From the NCBI RefSeq assembly GCF_001440415.1, contig NZ_LLYA01000124.1, positions 60,825 to 124,824 on the forward strand: a stretch of 64,000 nucleotides of DNA, written 5' to 3'. Under the pieces are notes generated by a model, which saw only the letters and a list, made by a program, of their open reading frames with translations, was not told the DNA's origin and ran no database searches. Below are positions 1 through 7,872 of this stretch, in pieces. Source of the DNA: Bradyrhizobium retamae (GTDB lineage Bacteria; Pseudomonadota; Alphaproteobacteria; Rhizobiales; Xanthobacteraceae). The position numbers and the translations under genes are program-made. Numbering within the stretch: position 1 is the first letter of the stretch; each line of letters starts with the position of its first letter.

Positions 1-242
1 TGACGGCGTTCGCAGTAGCACTTGTAAGCAGCACCTTCGCGCTTGCTGACACCCCAGTGACACCGGCAGAGGCCGAGAAAATCAAGGCTGCTTTGGAAGT
101 CCTTGGCTGCACGGGCGGCAAGATGGAAAAGGAGACCGAAGCCAGCGGCTACTTCGAAGTCGATGACGCCAAATGCAAGGACGGTCAGTACGACGTCAAG
201 CTCGACAAGGACTTCAAGTTGATCGCGATGACCCGCGACTGA
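1..242 (+). CDS. Secreted PepSY-like small protein, 5' end cut by window
   Basis: The reading frame is open from the first bases, so the start lies outside the window. The visible N-terminus (TAFAVALVSSTFALA, then ADTP) is the hydrophobic core and Ala-x-Ala cleavage site of a signal peptide, so the internal GTG at 57 is not the real start. The mature part of about 65 residues (…GYFEVDDAKCKDGQYDVKLDK…) resembles PepSY-type small periplasmic proteins, with a Cys pair (CTGGK and AKCKDG). Family assignment is from the pattern only. Function is unknown; inhibitory or metal-related roles are known for some PepSY proteins. Confidence 0.6.
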   Translation, partial: TAFAVALVSSTFALADTPVTPAEAEKIKAALEVLGCTGGKMEKETEASGYFEVDDAKCKDGQYDVKLDKDFKLIAMTRD

Positions 243-393
243 GCTCAAGACCTGTTCCGCAGTGCGCGGTCCAGCGACGTCCGAGATGGTTCAACATGCG
301 AACTCCGCATTTGATCTTGGCATGGCCGCTGCTCTCACAAGACAGAACACCGCGGCCCCGGGGCTTGGCCTCAGCTCGGTTTCAGAAGGATCG

Positions 394-990
394 TCAGTGC
401 TTGCGCGGCGCTTCCAGGCCCTTGAGCAAAAGCGCCAGTAGCGCATCGATCCGCGCCGGGGCACCCGGCTCGTTCCATTCCTCGGCATGCGCGGGATGGT
501 GGAAGCGGCTGGTGGCATCGAAAATGGCGCGCGCCGAAACCTTGACGTCTGCGACCTCGAACTCACCCTGCTTCACGCCTTCGGAGAGGATCCGGGCAAT
601 CTGATCGACCAGGCAGTCCTTGTGGCAGCTCACGGATCTGCAGGCCTCGCGCGCCAGCGCCAGGTAGGTCGCAAACATCTCGGGGTCATCGCCGAGCCGC
701 TTGTGCTTGATCGAGAACATCGTGCGCAGCCACTTCTCCAGCCGGGCGGGCGCCGGGCCGGAAGCTTCTGCGATCTTCAGGAGAGGCGCGCTGAGACGGT
801 CGAGCCAGCGCTTGGCCACCGCCTCGCGCAGCGAGGCCTTGCTGGGGAAATGGCGGTAGACGCTGCCGTGGCTGACATCCAGCGCGCGGGCGACGTCCAC
901 CACCGTTGCCTTGGCGAGCCCGTAGCGGCGCAAGACGTCCTCGGTGACCTCCAGGATTCGTTCGGGGGTCAGAACCACGACTTCGTTCAT
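394..990 (-). CDS. TetR/AcrR family transcriptional regulator
   Basis: 198 residues, normal for TetR. The N-terminal helix-turn-helix (about residues 10-55) ends with the characteristic stretch VSHGSVYRHFPSKA. The C-terminal ligand-binding half is divergent and contains several Cys (ACRSVSCHKDC) that could sense a thiol-reactive signal; that is inference. The ATG at 990 is the first start in frame. An 8-bp inverted repeat at 1040-1068 lies 50-78 bases upstream and is a possible autoregulatory operator. No partner operon is obvious except the micro-ORF at 1067-1177. Confidence 0.85.
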   Translation of the reverse strand: MNEVVVLTPERILEVTEDVLRRYGLAKATVVDVARALDVSHGSVYRHFPSKASLREAVAKRWLDRLSAPLLKIAEASGPAPARLEKWLRTMFSIKHKRLGDDPEMFATYLALAREACRSVSCHKDCLVDQIARILSEGVKQGEFEVADVKVSARAIFDATSRFHHPAHAEEWNEPGAPARIDALLALLLKGLEAPRKH

Positions 991-1039
991 GCGCGCACCT
1001 GCGAAACGATGGGACGGGTGGTCATTCTAATTCCCTTGC

Positions 1040-1068
1040 AATCCGCCTTGTAAATCCTTTGGCGGATT
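1040..1068. promoter_or_regulatory. Inverted repeat upstream of the tetR gene
   Basis: AATCCGCC (1040-1047) and GGCGGATT (1061-1068) form a perfect 8-bp dyad with a 13-base spacer, 50 bases upstream of the TetR start. There is no T-run on either side, so an operator is more likely than a terminator. It overlaps the stop codon of the micro-ORF. Confidence 0.35.
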
Positions 1069-1177
1069 AATGTTTCACCGGTTCCAGCCGCTCGGCCTGG
1101 GCGGCCAGATGGCGGGCGACGCTCTGATTGAGCCAGCGCTGGAGTTGGGCGGTGAGATGAATGAGATGGGCAGTCAT
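1067..1177 (-). CDS. Possible 36-residue micro-ORF upstream of tetR
   Basis: An ATG at 1177 is preceded by an AAAGGA ribosome-binding site at suitable spacing and opens a 36-codon frame (MTAHLIHLTAQLQRWLNQ…). The peptide is amphipathic and His/Gln/Arg-rich with no recognised family. It sits between a good promoter/operator region (1252-1310) and the TetR gene on the same strand, so it may be the first cistron of a short tetR transcript or a leader peptide. Coding status is uncertain. Confidence 0.35.
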   Translation of the reverse strand: MTAHLIHLTAQLQRWLNQSVARHLAAQAERLEPVKH

Positions 1178-1251
1178 TGGCGTAGTCCTTTGCAAGTCCC
1201 CGGGCTCAGGGCCAACGAGCCGGGTGACGCCCGATACCGGCGTCGGCAATG

Positions 1252-1310
1252 GATATAGCATCTCTCGCTGACAGATTTCAATATCTGTCAGTCAATAATC
1301 CGTGACTGAC
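1252..1310 (-). promoter_or_regulatory. Promoter with two overlapping palindromes
   Basis: TGACAGAT (1269-1276) with ATCTGTCA (1283-1290) is a perfect dyad of TetR-operator size. GTCAGTCA (1287-1294) with TGACTGAC (1303-1310) is a second perfect dyad sharing four bases with the first. On the minus strand TTGAAA (1281-1276), an 18-base spacer and TATATC (1257-1252) make a plausible promoter whose -35 lies inside the first palindrome. Binding would therefore block transcription towards the micro-ORF and tetR. Confidence 0.5.
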
Positions 1311-1344
1311 TACCTCCCGGGGCCCGTCGCATCCCGCCCCAGGC

Positions 1345-1953
1345 CTACTGCTCGTCCTTGGGTGGCATCCGCGGCGGGAGCAGCGGCGTAAACGATATGC
1401 CGTCGCCGTCGCGGGGAGCCGCGGCCAATCCCCCACCCGTGGAGGGGTCGCCTCCCGACGTATCGATGATCGCCGTGGGCATGATGTACTCCCGGGCCGC
1501 CCCAAGCAGGCTGCCCCCGCCATCGCCAAAGTCGGCGGCGCGACCGCCCTGCGGGCGGCCAGCGGCGATCTCACTGGCCGCCTTGTCGGTCTTCTGCGCG
1601 AGTTTGTCGCTATAGGGAATGCGAAAGGCCCTTGGCACACCGCTCGGCCGGTTGCCGTCATCGAGCGCCTCGACCCAAAGATAGATCGAGCCCGGATCGC
1701 CTTCCAGCGAGTGCGGCTCCACGATCCGGGCCTGCAACAGCTTGAAGCTTGCGGGCAGCCCGTCGATGCTGGCCCACCCCAACAGGCCGCGCACGCCCAT
1801 GAAGCTCGCGATGTAGAACGCGCTCGTCACCACCACGGCGACTGCCTTGGCCGACCAGGGCAAGCGCGCATAGACGAGGACAATCAGCAACAGCGCGCCA
1901 ATCAGCGCGTAACTGACAGAGAGCGTGACGACGACCGATTGCAGGCTACTCAC
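1345..1953 (-). CDS. Small membrane protein, third gene of the MotA/ExbB-like operon
   Basis: 202 residues from a GTG at 1953, which overlaps the stop of the upstream gene (1946-1948) and follows an AGGA motif. A longer frame to 2004 exists but would run inside that gene. Two predicted N-terminal membrane helices (about residues 8-30 and 35-55) precede a soluble region. The C-terminal tail is Gly/Pro/Asp-rich and probably disordered. No family recognised. The tight overlap with the two genes upstream implies translational coupling and a shared complex. Confidence 0.7.
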   Translation of the reverse strand: MSSLQSVVVTLSVSYALIGALLLIVLVYARLPWSAKAVAVVVTSAFYIASFMGVRGLLGWASIDGLPASFKLLQARIVEPHSLEGDPGSIYLWVEALDDGNRPSGVPRAFRIPYSDKLAQKTDKAASEIAAGRPQGGRAADFGDGGGSLLGAAREYIMPTAIIDTSGGDPSTGGGLAAAPRDGDGISFTPLLPPRMPPKDEQ

Positions 1954-2620
1954 GACGCGGCATCCTGACGCCGGTTTTCGGATCGAGATCCGCGCCGTTG
2001 GCACGGACGTTGCGGAACGTCTCCATCAGCGACTTCTGCCGTTGCTGAACGTCGAGCACCTTGCCTTCGGCATCGAGCCAGAACCGCAGCGCGGTCTTTT
2101 CCTCGCCGGTGTGGTCGAGCGTCAGCTTGTTGTCGAAGATCACCTGCGCGGTCGGATTGAGTTTTTGGACTTTCACGCTCACCGCGACGGGCTGCCCGGT
2201 CGTCGCCTGGAAGTGCGAGACGTTGACGGTGTATTCGCCGGCGACGATGCCGCGCACGGTGACGATCTCTTCCCTGATCGGCGACGCAATCTTCTTGCCG
2301 TTGACGATGATGAAATTGTTGGCGCCGCCGCGGTCGTCGCGATCGAGCGTGAGGAAACCGGCTTCGCGGTGGCGATACCAGGCGATGTTGCCGGCGGGGT
2401 CCTGCACGAACAGATCGAGATCGTCGGGATGATTGTCCGGCCAGTCCATCGTGATGATGAACTCGGCCTTGGAATCGATCTTGCCGTCCTTCGCGTCCGG
2501 CGAGACTGCGAGCAGCGCCAGGAAGAACAGGAACGCAATCACCTGAAGCGCCTTGAACAGCATGACGCCCAGCGGATCGAAGGCCTCCTCGCGCGGATAG
2601 AGACCGAAATCGTCCATCAT
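1946..2620 (-). CDS. Membrane-anchored protein with DUF2135-like domain, partner of the proton-channel-type protein
   Basis: 224 residues. One membrane helix at about residues 21-41 follows a short acidic cytoplasmic N-terminus (MMDDFG…), leaving a periplasmic domain. The segment DDLDLFVQDPAGNIAWY and the later GEYTVNVSHF resemble DUF2135/YfaP-like beta-sandwich domains. The position directly after a MotA/TolQ/ExbB-type gene, overlapping it by ATGA, is where an ExbD/TolR/MotB partner normally sits. The fold is not ExbD-like and there is no clear Asp in the middle of the helix; Asp15 lies before it. The partner role is inferred from context. Confidence 0.75.
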   Translation of the reverse strand: MMDDFGLYPREEAFDPLGVMLFKALQVIAFLFFLALLAVSPDAKDGKIDSKAEFIITMDWPDNHPDDLDLFVQDPAGNIAWYRHREAGFLTLDRDDRGGANNFIIVNGKKIASPIREEIVTVRGIVAGEYTVNVSHFQATTGQPVAVSVKVQKLNPTAQVIFDNKLTLDHTGEEKTALRFWLDAEGKVLDVQQRQKSLMETFRNVRANGADLDPKTGVRMPRRE

Positions 2621-3384
2621 GCCGGCGTTCCCGGATGGCTTTCCAGGGCCGGGGTGACGTGCGTCTCGGTCAGCATGACGGCATCGGAAAACACCCGCTG
2701 GGTCGCGGCATCCAGCATGTAGTACTGGATCTTCACCAGGATGGAGCCGATCAGGCCGGCTAGCGTCGTGTACATGGCCACCGCCATGCCGTCGCTCATC
2801 AGGCCCATCGATGATTTCATCGCGACCTTGTCGGCCGCATCGAGCGTGGCAATCGGCGCCAGCATGATGATGAAGCCGATGATGGTGCCGAGCAGCCCGA
2901 GCTTCATCAGCGTGTCGGACACGAACGCGCCAAATCCGTTGGAGCCCCGCAGCCGGTCGGCGAGCGAGCGGAGCAGCAGCGTCTGGTCGATGCGCCCGGC
3001 CGCCTGCGCCCTCGCCTTCTGCACCAGGCTGCGAATGTGATCCGTCACCAGCCCGCCCGGCAAGGCGCGCGCATCCTCGTCCAGCCCCCTTGCGCCGCCC
3101 GGGACCGACAGGATCGCGCGGCAGCGTCGCGTGATCTCGCCTTCACGCGCGATCGCGCGCGTCCGCCAGAAGCAATGGAAGCAAGTGACGATATAGAGGA
3201 CGGCAATGACGCTCGAAATGTAGGTGCGGTCTGAAATGATCATCAGATGGAGCAGACCGTATCGCCACAAGAGCACCACGGCGAAAACCGAGAGCCCGGT
3301 GAAAATCATCCACAGCAGGAGTACGCTGCGTTCCGACGTATCCGCGCCGGATGATGCGGTCTCCGCGCCAGCCGTTGCACTCAT
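2617..3384 (-). CDS. MotA/TolQ/ExbB-type proton channel family protein
   Basis: 255 residues with four predicted membrane helices, at about residues 20-45, 54-73, 153-178 and 198-222, and a cytoplasmic loop between helices 2 and 3. That is the topology of the MotA/TolQ/ExbB family. The conserved helix 3 core (KLGLLGTIIGFIIML) and helix 4 (GMAVAMYTTLAGLIGS) fit the family. Such proteins pair with an ExbD/TolR/MotB partner to turn proton flow into periplasmic work. Here the gene is first in a coupled operon with a DUF2135-like protein and a small membrane protein; no TonB, Pal or flagellar gene is nearby. Confidence 0.85.
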   Translation of the reverse strand: MSATAGAETASSGADTSERSVLLLWMIFTGLSVFAVVLLWRYGLLHLMIISDRTYISSVIAVLYIVTCFHCFWRTRAIAREGEITRRCRAILSVPGGARGLDEDARALPGGLVTDHIRSLVQKARAQAAGRIDQTLLLRSLADRLRGSNGFGAFVSDTLMKLGLLGTIIGFIIMLAPIATLDAADKVAMKSSMGLMSDGMAVAMYTTLAGLIGSILVKIQYYMLDAATQRVFSDAVMLTETHVTPALESHPGTPA

Positions 3385-3588
3385 GCTGCGTCAGCTCCCT
3401 GGAATGGCGCGCCGCGGCCCAAAGGCCGCCTGCGAAAATAGTCCCGGGCTTTGATAGATCAGCGGTCACGGCTGCGTCCAAAGACATATGCCCACGGTTG
3501 GTTGGGAAATTTTCCCGAATTAGAAGCCACTGCATTGGCACGGGTTGGCGGTGCTGTTACGCTTATCCGCACGTTCGGGAGTGATCGC

Positions 3589-4959
3589 ATGCGCCTCGTG
3601 CTTCAGCTCGTCGCCCGCTTGTTTCTCGTGGTCATCCTGTGCCTGGGAGCGGCGACTATCTGGGCAACGATCGACGCGCATCGCAGCGTCGATCGCGCCA
3701 CGGCCGCTTCCGCCGAGCGTGTCTCGGTGGCGCTGGAAGCGCTCTACTGGCGCGAATTGATGTTGCGCAGCAACAGGATGCGCGAGCAACTGCTGCCGGT
3801 GCCGGAATGGCGCACCATCGAAACGATGGGGCTGATCTCGCCGGGCATCTGCGTCCAGCTCGAGCCGGCGGGCGCGTTCGAAAAACCGCTCTGCGGCCAG
3901 AACAAGGGGATCGGCCAAGCTCCGCCGCGCTGGTTCGCGGCTTTGGCACAGACACTGCTTGGGGATCACGCTGCGGTCGTGCGGCCGATCAGCACCCGCG
4001 TGGCCAACGCAGGCAGCGTCTCGGCCGCTGCCGATCCAAATGCCGCCATCGCACTCGCGTGGCAGCACATCCTCGGCAACATCCACGTCGCCCTGCTGAT
4101 GGCGGCGGCGATCGCGCTGCTTGCTTCACTTGCAATTGCGCATACGCTTGCGCCGGCGCAGCAGATCGTCGCCGCGCTGCAGCGGATGGCGCGCGGACAA
4201 TACAGCACGTCGCTGCCCCGCTTCCGATCGATGGAACTTGCCATGATCGGACAGGCCGTCGGCGATCTCGGCGACCGCCTCGCGCAGTCCATGGAGGAAC
4301 GCGCCGCGCTGACCCGGCGCCTGCTCGAAATCCGCAGCGACGAGCGGCGGGCGCTTGCCCGTGAGCTGCATGACGAATTCGGACAAAACCTGACGGCGAT
4401 ACTCGCTTTCGCCAACACGATTGAAGCAACCAGCGCGCACGGAAAAGGCAAGAGCGAGGTCGTGCAGGACGCGCGGATGATCTCGCAAGCCACCCATCGC
4501 ATCATGGCGTGCCTGCGCGATACGTTGAACCGTTTGCGCCATCCGCCCGCCGAGGAACTCGGGCTCGAGGCCTGCCTTGTCGATCTCGTCGATAGCTGGC
4601 GCTCGCGGAATGCGACGCAGCCGACCATCCAGCTCGATCTCAAGGGCGATCTCGCCGACGTCCGCGGCGCCGTCGCTGCGACCGCCTATCGGGTCGCCCA
4701 GGAGTGCCTGACCAATTCCTTGCGGCACAGTTCGGCGCGGGTGATCGTGCTTCGGATCGAGCGGCGCACCGGCGCGGAAAACGCGCTGCTGGTCCACGTC
4801 GAGGACGACGGCGGCGGCGATGCGGCCAAACTGGCCCGCTCTCCCGGCTTTGGCCTGACCGGCATTCGCGAGAGGGTCACAGCGCTCGGCGGCTCGCTGT
4901 CGATCGCCGATGCGAACCGCGGGGTGAGCGTGGCCGCCACGATCCCGCTCGCAGCCTGA
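3589..4959 (+). CDS. Membrane sensor histidine kinase, NarX/DegS type (HisKA_3)
   Basis: 456 residues from ATG 3589 (GGGAG upstream). The longer open frame from 3451 lacks a ribosome site and would add a non-membrane leader. Layout: membrane helix 1 (about 4-24), a roughly 140-residue periplasmic sensor, helix 2 (about 165-187), a HAMP-like linker, then a HisKA_3 dimerisation domain with phosphoacceptor His261 in ARELHDEFGQ. The HATPase_c domain has the N-box (QECLTNSLRHS) and GFGLTGIRERV. The stop overlaps the start of the response regulator (TGATG), so the two act as a pair. It is divergent from the channel operon. Confidence 0.9.
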   Translation: MRLVLQLVARLFLVVILCLGAATIWATIDAHRSVDRATAASAERVSVALEALYWRELMLRSNRMREQLLPVPEWRTIETMGLISPGICVQLEPAGAFEKPLCGQNKGIGQAPPRWFAALAQTLLGDHAAVVRPISTRVANAGSVSAAADPNAAIALAWQHILGNIHVALLMAAAIALLASLAIAHTLAPAQQIVAALQRMARGQYSTSLPRFRSMELAMIGQAVGDLGDRLAQSMEERAALTRRLLEIRSDERRALARELHDEFGQNLTAILAFANTIEATSAHGKGKSEVVQDARMISQATHRIMACLRDTLNRLRHPPAEELGLEACLVDLVDSWRSRNATQPTIQLDLKGDLADVRGAVAATAYRVAQECLTNSLRHSSARVIVLRIERRTGAENALLVHVEDDGGGDAAKLARSPGFGLTGIRERVTALGGSLSIADANRGVSVAATIPLAA

Positions 4960-5612
4960 TGACCGCGTCGCAGACCAAAGGCATTTCGATCCTGCTCGTC
5001 GACGACCATCCCGTGGTCCGGCAAGGCTATCGGCGCGTGCTGGAGCACCAGGATGATTTCCAGGTCGTGGCCGAGGCCGACAACGCCGCCGACGCCTATC
5101 GCGCGTTCAAGGCGCACGCTCCTGACGTCGTGGTCATGGACATATCGATGCCGGGCGCCAGCGGGCTCGAGGCGATCAGGAACATTCGCGCCCGCTCCTC
5201 CGACACCCGCATTCTCGTCTTCAGCATGCACTGCGAGGCGGCGCAGGTGAAGGCCGCCTTCAATGCCGGCGCGAACGGCTACGTCACGAAGGGCTCCGAC
5301 CCATCAGCGCTGATCCGGGCGATCCGTTCGCTTGTCCGCGGCGAACAGGCGATGAGCGACGACATCGCCCACGTGCTGGCGCTGGAAAGCCTCTCCCCCT
5401 CGGGATCGGTGCTCGATCAACTGGGCGAGCGGGAAATCGAGATCCTCAGGCAATTGGCTGCCGGCGCGACCACCGAGCAGATCGCCTCGAACCTCAATCT
5501 CAGCATCAAGACCGTGCAGAACTACCACTATCTGATCAAGACCAAGACCGGCATGCGGACGGATGCGCAGCTCGTGCGGCTCGCCGTGGAATGCGGGCTG
5601 GCCAGCCTGTAG
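4959..5612 (+). CDS. NarL/FixJ family response regulator
   Basis: 217 residues. The ATG at 4959 shares one base with the kinase stop codon. The receiver domain starts with LLVDDHPVV and has phosphoacceptor Asp61 (VVMDISMPG), the switch Ser in FSMHC, and Lys in YVTKGSD. The C-terminal LuxR-type HTH (about residues 150-210) contains GEREIEILRQLAAG and NLNLSIKTVQNYH. It is the cognate regulator of the adjacent kinase. Its target is not shown by sequence; the divergent channel operon is the nearest candidate. Confidence 0.92.
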   Translation: MTASQTKGISILLVDDHPVVRQGYRRVLEHQDDFQVVAEADNAADAYRAFKAHAPDVVVMDISMPGASGLEAIRNIRARSSDTRILVFSMHCEAAQVKAAFNAGANGYVTKGSDPSALIRAIRSLVRGEQAMSDDIAHVLALESLSPSGSVLDQLGEREIEILRQLAAGATTEQIASNLNLSIKTVQNYHYLIKTKTGMRTDAQLVRLAVECGLASL

Positions 5613-5779
5613 CGATGGCCCGGTTTTCGTCCGGCCAGGCCCTTGCAAAAGGTCCGGTTTTCCCCGCTCGCGGCCGCCGTGCGGGTGGCCTCGCCCGGAA
5701 CGATTTGCTAAAGCGCAGCGTAAAAACAAATCGGCCGGGATCCGCCTCTTATCCCCGCCCTGCTCGTCCGGAGTTTTCG

Positions 5780-7087
5780 ATGATCCCCCGCTATACCCGC
5801 CCGGAAATGGCCTCCATCTGGGAGCCGCAGACGCGTTTCAAGATCTGGTTCGAGATCGAGGCGCATGCTGCTGATGCGCTGGCGGAACTTGGCGTGATCC
5901 CCAAGGAGGCGGCGAAGACAATCTGGGCCAAGGCCAAGCACGCCACTTTCGACGTGGCGCGGATCGACGAGATCGAGCGCGAGACCAAGCACGATGTCAT
6001 CGCCTTCCTGACCCATCTGGCCGAAATCGTCGGCCCGGAGGCCCGCTTCGTTCACCAGGGCATGACCTCCTCCGACGTGCTCGACACCTGCCTCAACGTG
6101 CAGCTCACCCGCGCCGCAGACTTATTGATATCGGACCTCGACAAGGTTTTGGCCGCGCTGAAGAAGCGCGCGTTTGAGCACAAGATGACGCCGACCATCG
6201 GGCGCTCCCATGGCATCCACGCCGAGCCGGTGACGTTCGGACTCAAGCTGGCCTACGCCTATGCGGAATTCTCCCGTGCCCGCGAGCGCTTGGTTGCCGC
6301 CCGCAAGGAGGTCGCGACCTGCGCGATTTCGGGCGCCGTCGGCACTTTTGCGCAGATCGATCCGCGCGTGGAAGAGCATGTCGCCAAGGCGATGGGGCTG
6401 GAGCCGGAGCCGATTTCCACGCAAGTGATCCCGCGCGACCGGCATGCGATGTATTTTGCGACGCTTGGCGTGATCGCCTCTTCGGTCGAGCGGCTCGCCA
6501 TCGAAATCCGCCATCTGCAGCGCACCGAGGTGCTGGAAGCCGAAGAGTTCTTCTCCGAGGGCCAGAAGGGCTCGTCGGCCATGCCGCACAAGCGCAACCC
6601 GGTGCTGTCGGAAAATCTGACCGGCCTGTCGCGCATGGTGCGCGCCTATGCGATGCCGGCGATGGAAAACGTCGCCCTCTGGCACGAACGCGACATCTCG
6701 CATTCTTCCGCCGAACGCATGATCGGGCCGGACGCCACCGTGACGCTGGACTTCGCGCTAATGCGGCTTGCCGGTCTGATCGAGAAGCTCCTGATCTATC
6801 CCGCCAACATGCAGAAGAACCTCGACCGCCTCGGCGGTCTCGTGCATTCGCAGCGGCTGCTGATCGCGCTGACGCAGAAGGGTGCCAGCCGCGAGGACGC
6901 CTACAAATACGTCCAGCGCAACGCCATGCCGGTCTGGCGCGGCGAAGGCGACTTCCAGACGCTGCTGAAAAAGGACGACGACGTGAAGAAGCACCTGAGC
7001 GATGCCGAAATCGAGGAGCAGTTCGACCTCGGCTATCACTTCAAGCACGTCGATACGATCTTCAGGCGCGTATTCGGCGAGAGCTGA
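5780..7087 (+). CDS. purB: Adenylosuccinate lyase
   Basis: 435 residues, the normal PurB length. It cleaves SAICAR to AICAR and adenylosuccinate to AMP in purine synthesis. The fumarase/aspartase superfamily signature SSAMPHKRNP and the catalytic-His region GRSHGIHAEP are intact, as is TSSDVLDTCLN. The chosen ATG at 5780 starts MIPRYTRPEM, the usual PurB N-terminus, with CCGGAG upstream; the longer open frame from 5591 runs back into the preceding gene. It is monocistronic here; other pur genes lie 23-32 kb away. Confidence 0.97.
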   Translation: MIPRYTRPEMASIWEPQTRFKIWFEIEAHAADALAELGVIPKEAAKTIWAKAKHATFDVARIDEIERETKHDVIAFLTHLAEIVGPEARFVHQGMTSSDVLDTCLNVQLTRAADLLISDLDKVLAALKKRAFEHKMTPTIGRSHGIHAEPVTFGLKLAYAYAEFSRARERLVAARKEVATCAISGAVGTFAQIDPRVEEHVAKAMGLEPEPISTQVIPRDRHAMYFATLGVIASSVERLAIEIRHLQRTEVLEAEEFFSEGQKGSSAMPHKRNPVLSENLTGLSRMVRAYAMPAMENVALWHERDISHSSAERMIGPDATVTLDFALMRLAGLIEKLLIYPANMQKNLDRLGGLVHSQRLLIALTQKGASREDAYKYVQRNAMPVWRGEGDFQTLLKKDDDVKKHLSDAEIEEQFDLGYHFKHVDTIFRRVFGES

Positions 7088-7114
7088 TTACGCACCCGTC
7101 GGAATGCTTGACAG

Positions 7115-7711
7115 TCATCTCTCGGTCTGCAGCAACCCAACCGCGAGATATCGGAAGGCCTCGACAGCCTTTGCAAAGACGGCGTGCGGATCGTCGGCCG
7201 CAGCAATCCAGAGCGAAGCGTTGAGCGCCGCTCCATTGATGAGCCGCGCGGCAGCTTCCGCATCCATCGGCGTCACCGTTCCTTCGTCGATAAGCGCCTG
7301 GATCGTTTGCATGGTCGCGCGAAGACACGCAGTCTGATTGGGCCATAGCGATGGATCACCGAGCACGGCCGGCCCGTCTAGCAGCATGATGCGCTGGATC
7401 TCTGGCTCCAGCGCCATTTCGATATAGGCGACGCCCTCGGCGAGAAAGCCGAGCCACCGGGTCTCCGCCTGATTTTGTGCAGCGCGCATTCGCGCCACCA
7501 TTTCCGCGTCGATCTGGCCGATAACGGCCTGCAGCAGACCCTTCTTGTCGCCGAAGTTGTGATAGAGCGCACCGCGCGTCAGGCCGGCCTCGGCGGTTAG
7601 TTCGTCCATCGACGCCGCCGCATAGCCTTTGGTCGCGAAAGCCTTACGGGCGGCCTGGATGAGCTTGGCCCGGGTTTCCTCCACCATCTGCGCGCGTCGC
7701 TTCGCGGCCAC
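7115..7711 (-). CDS. TetR family regulator, divergent from ridA-like gene
   Basis: 198 residues from GTG 7711 with GGAG upstream. The N-terminal HTH (AEAGLTRGALYHNFGDKKGLL) is typical of the family; the C-terminal domain is TetR_C-like. The 161-base divergent region to the RidA-like gene carries three copies of an ACATACG-n3-CGTATGT palindrome that cover both promoters. It is very likely the repressor of itself and of the RidA gene. The inducer is unknown. Confidence 0.92.
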   Translation of the reverse strand: MAAKRRAQMVEETRAKLIQAARKAFATKGYAAASMDELTAEAGLTRGALYHNFGDKKGLLQAVIGQIDAEMVARMRAAQNQAETRWLGFLAEGVAYIEMALEPEIQRIMLLDGPAVLGDPSLWPNQTACLRATMQTIQALIDEGTVTPMDAEAAARLINGAALNASLWIAAADDPHAVFAKAVEAFRYLAVGLLQTER

Positions 7712-7728
7712 CGCTATCTCCGCAAATT

Positions 7729-7797
7729 ACATACGCCCCGTATGCTAATTGACATACGCCGCGTATGTAGCCTAATAGAAACATACGGAGCGTATGT
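7729..7797. promoter_or_regulatory. Three TetR operator boxes over a divergent promoter
   Basis: 17-bp palindromes lie at 7729-7745 (ACATACGCCCCGTATGC), 7752-7768 (ACATACGCCGCGTATGT) and 7781-7797 (ACATACGGAGCGTATGT). The plus-strand -35 TTGACA (7749-7754) with TAATAG (7773-7778) straddles box 2. On the minus strand TTGACA (7800-7795), a 17-base spacer and TATTAG straddle box 3. Occupancy would shut off both directions. Confidence 0.85.
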
Positions 7798-7872
7798 CAA
7801 TTTATCGCTCGAGTAGGATGCAAACAGCCGGACCCGTGGAGGTCGGGCTCGCCTGTGAACAGGAGTGGCGTC

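Noticed and set aside
2617..3384. ZorA of a Zorya-type defence system
   Set aside because: The protein is short, lacks the long cytoplasmic tail of ZorA, and no ZorB peptidoglycan-binding domain or helicase/nuclease genes follow.
5613..5779. Upstream extension of purB from 5591
   Set aside because: The extra residues are Arg/Ala-rich and not part of PurB; ATG 5780 has the ribosome site and the family N-terminus.
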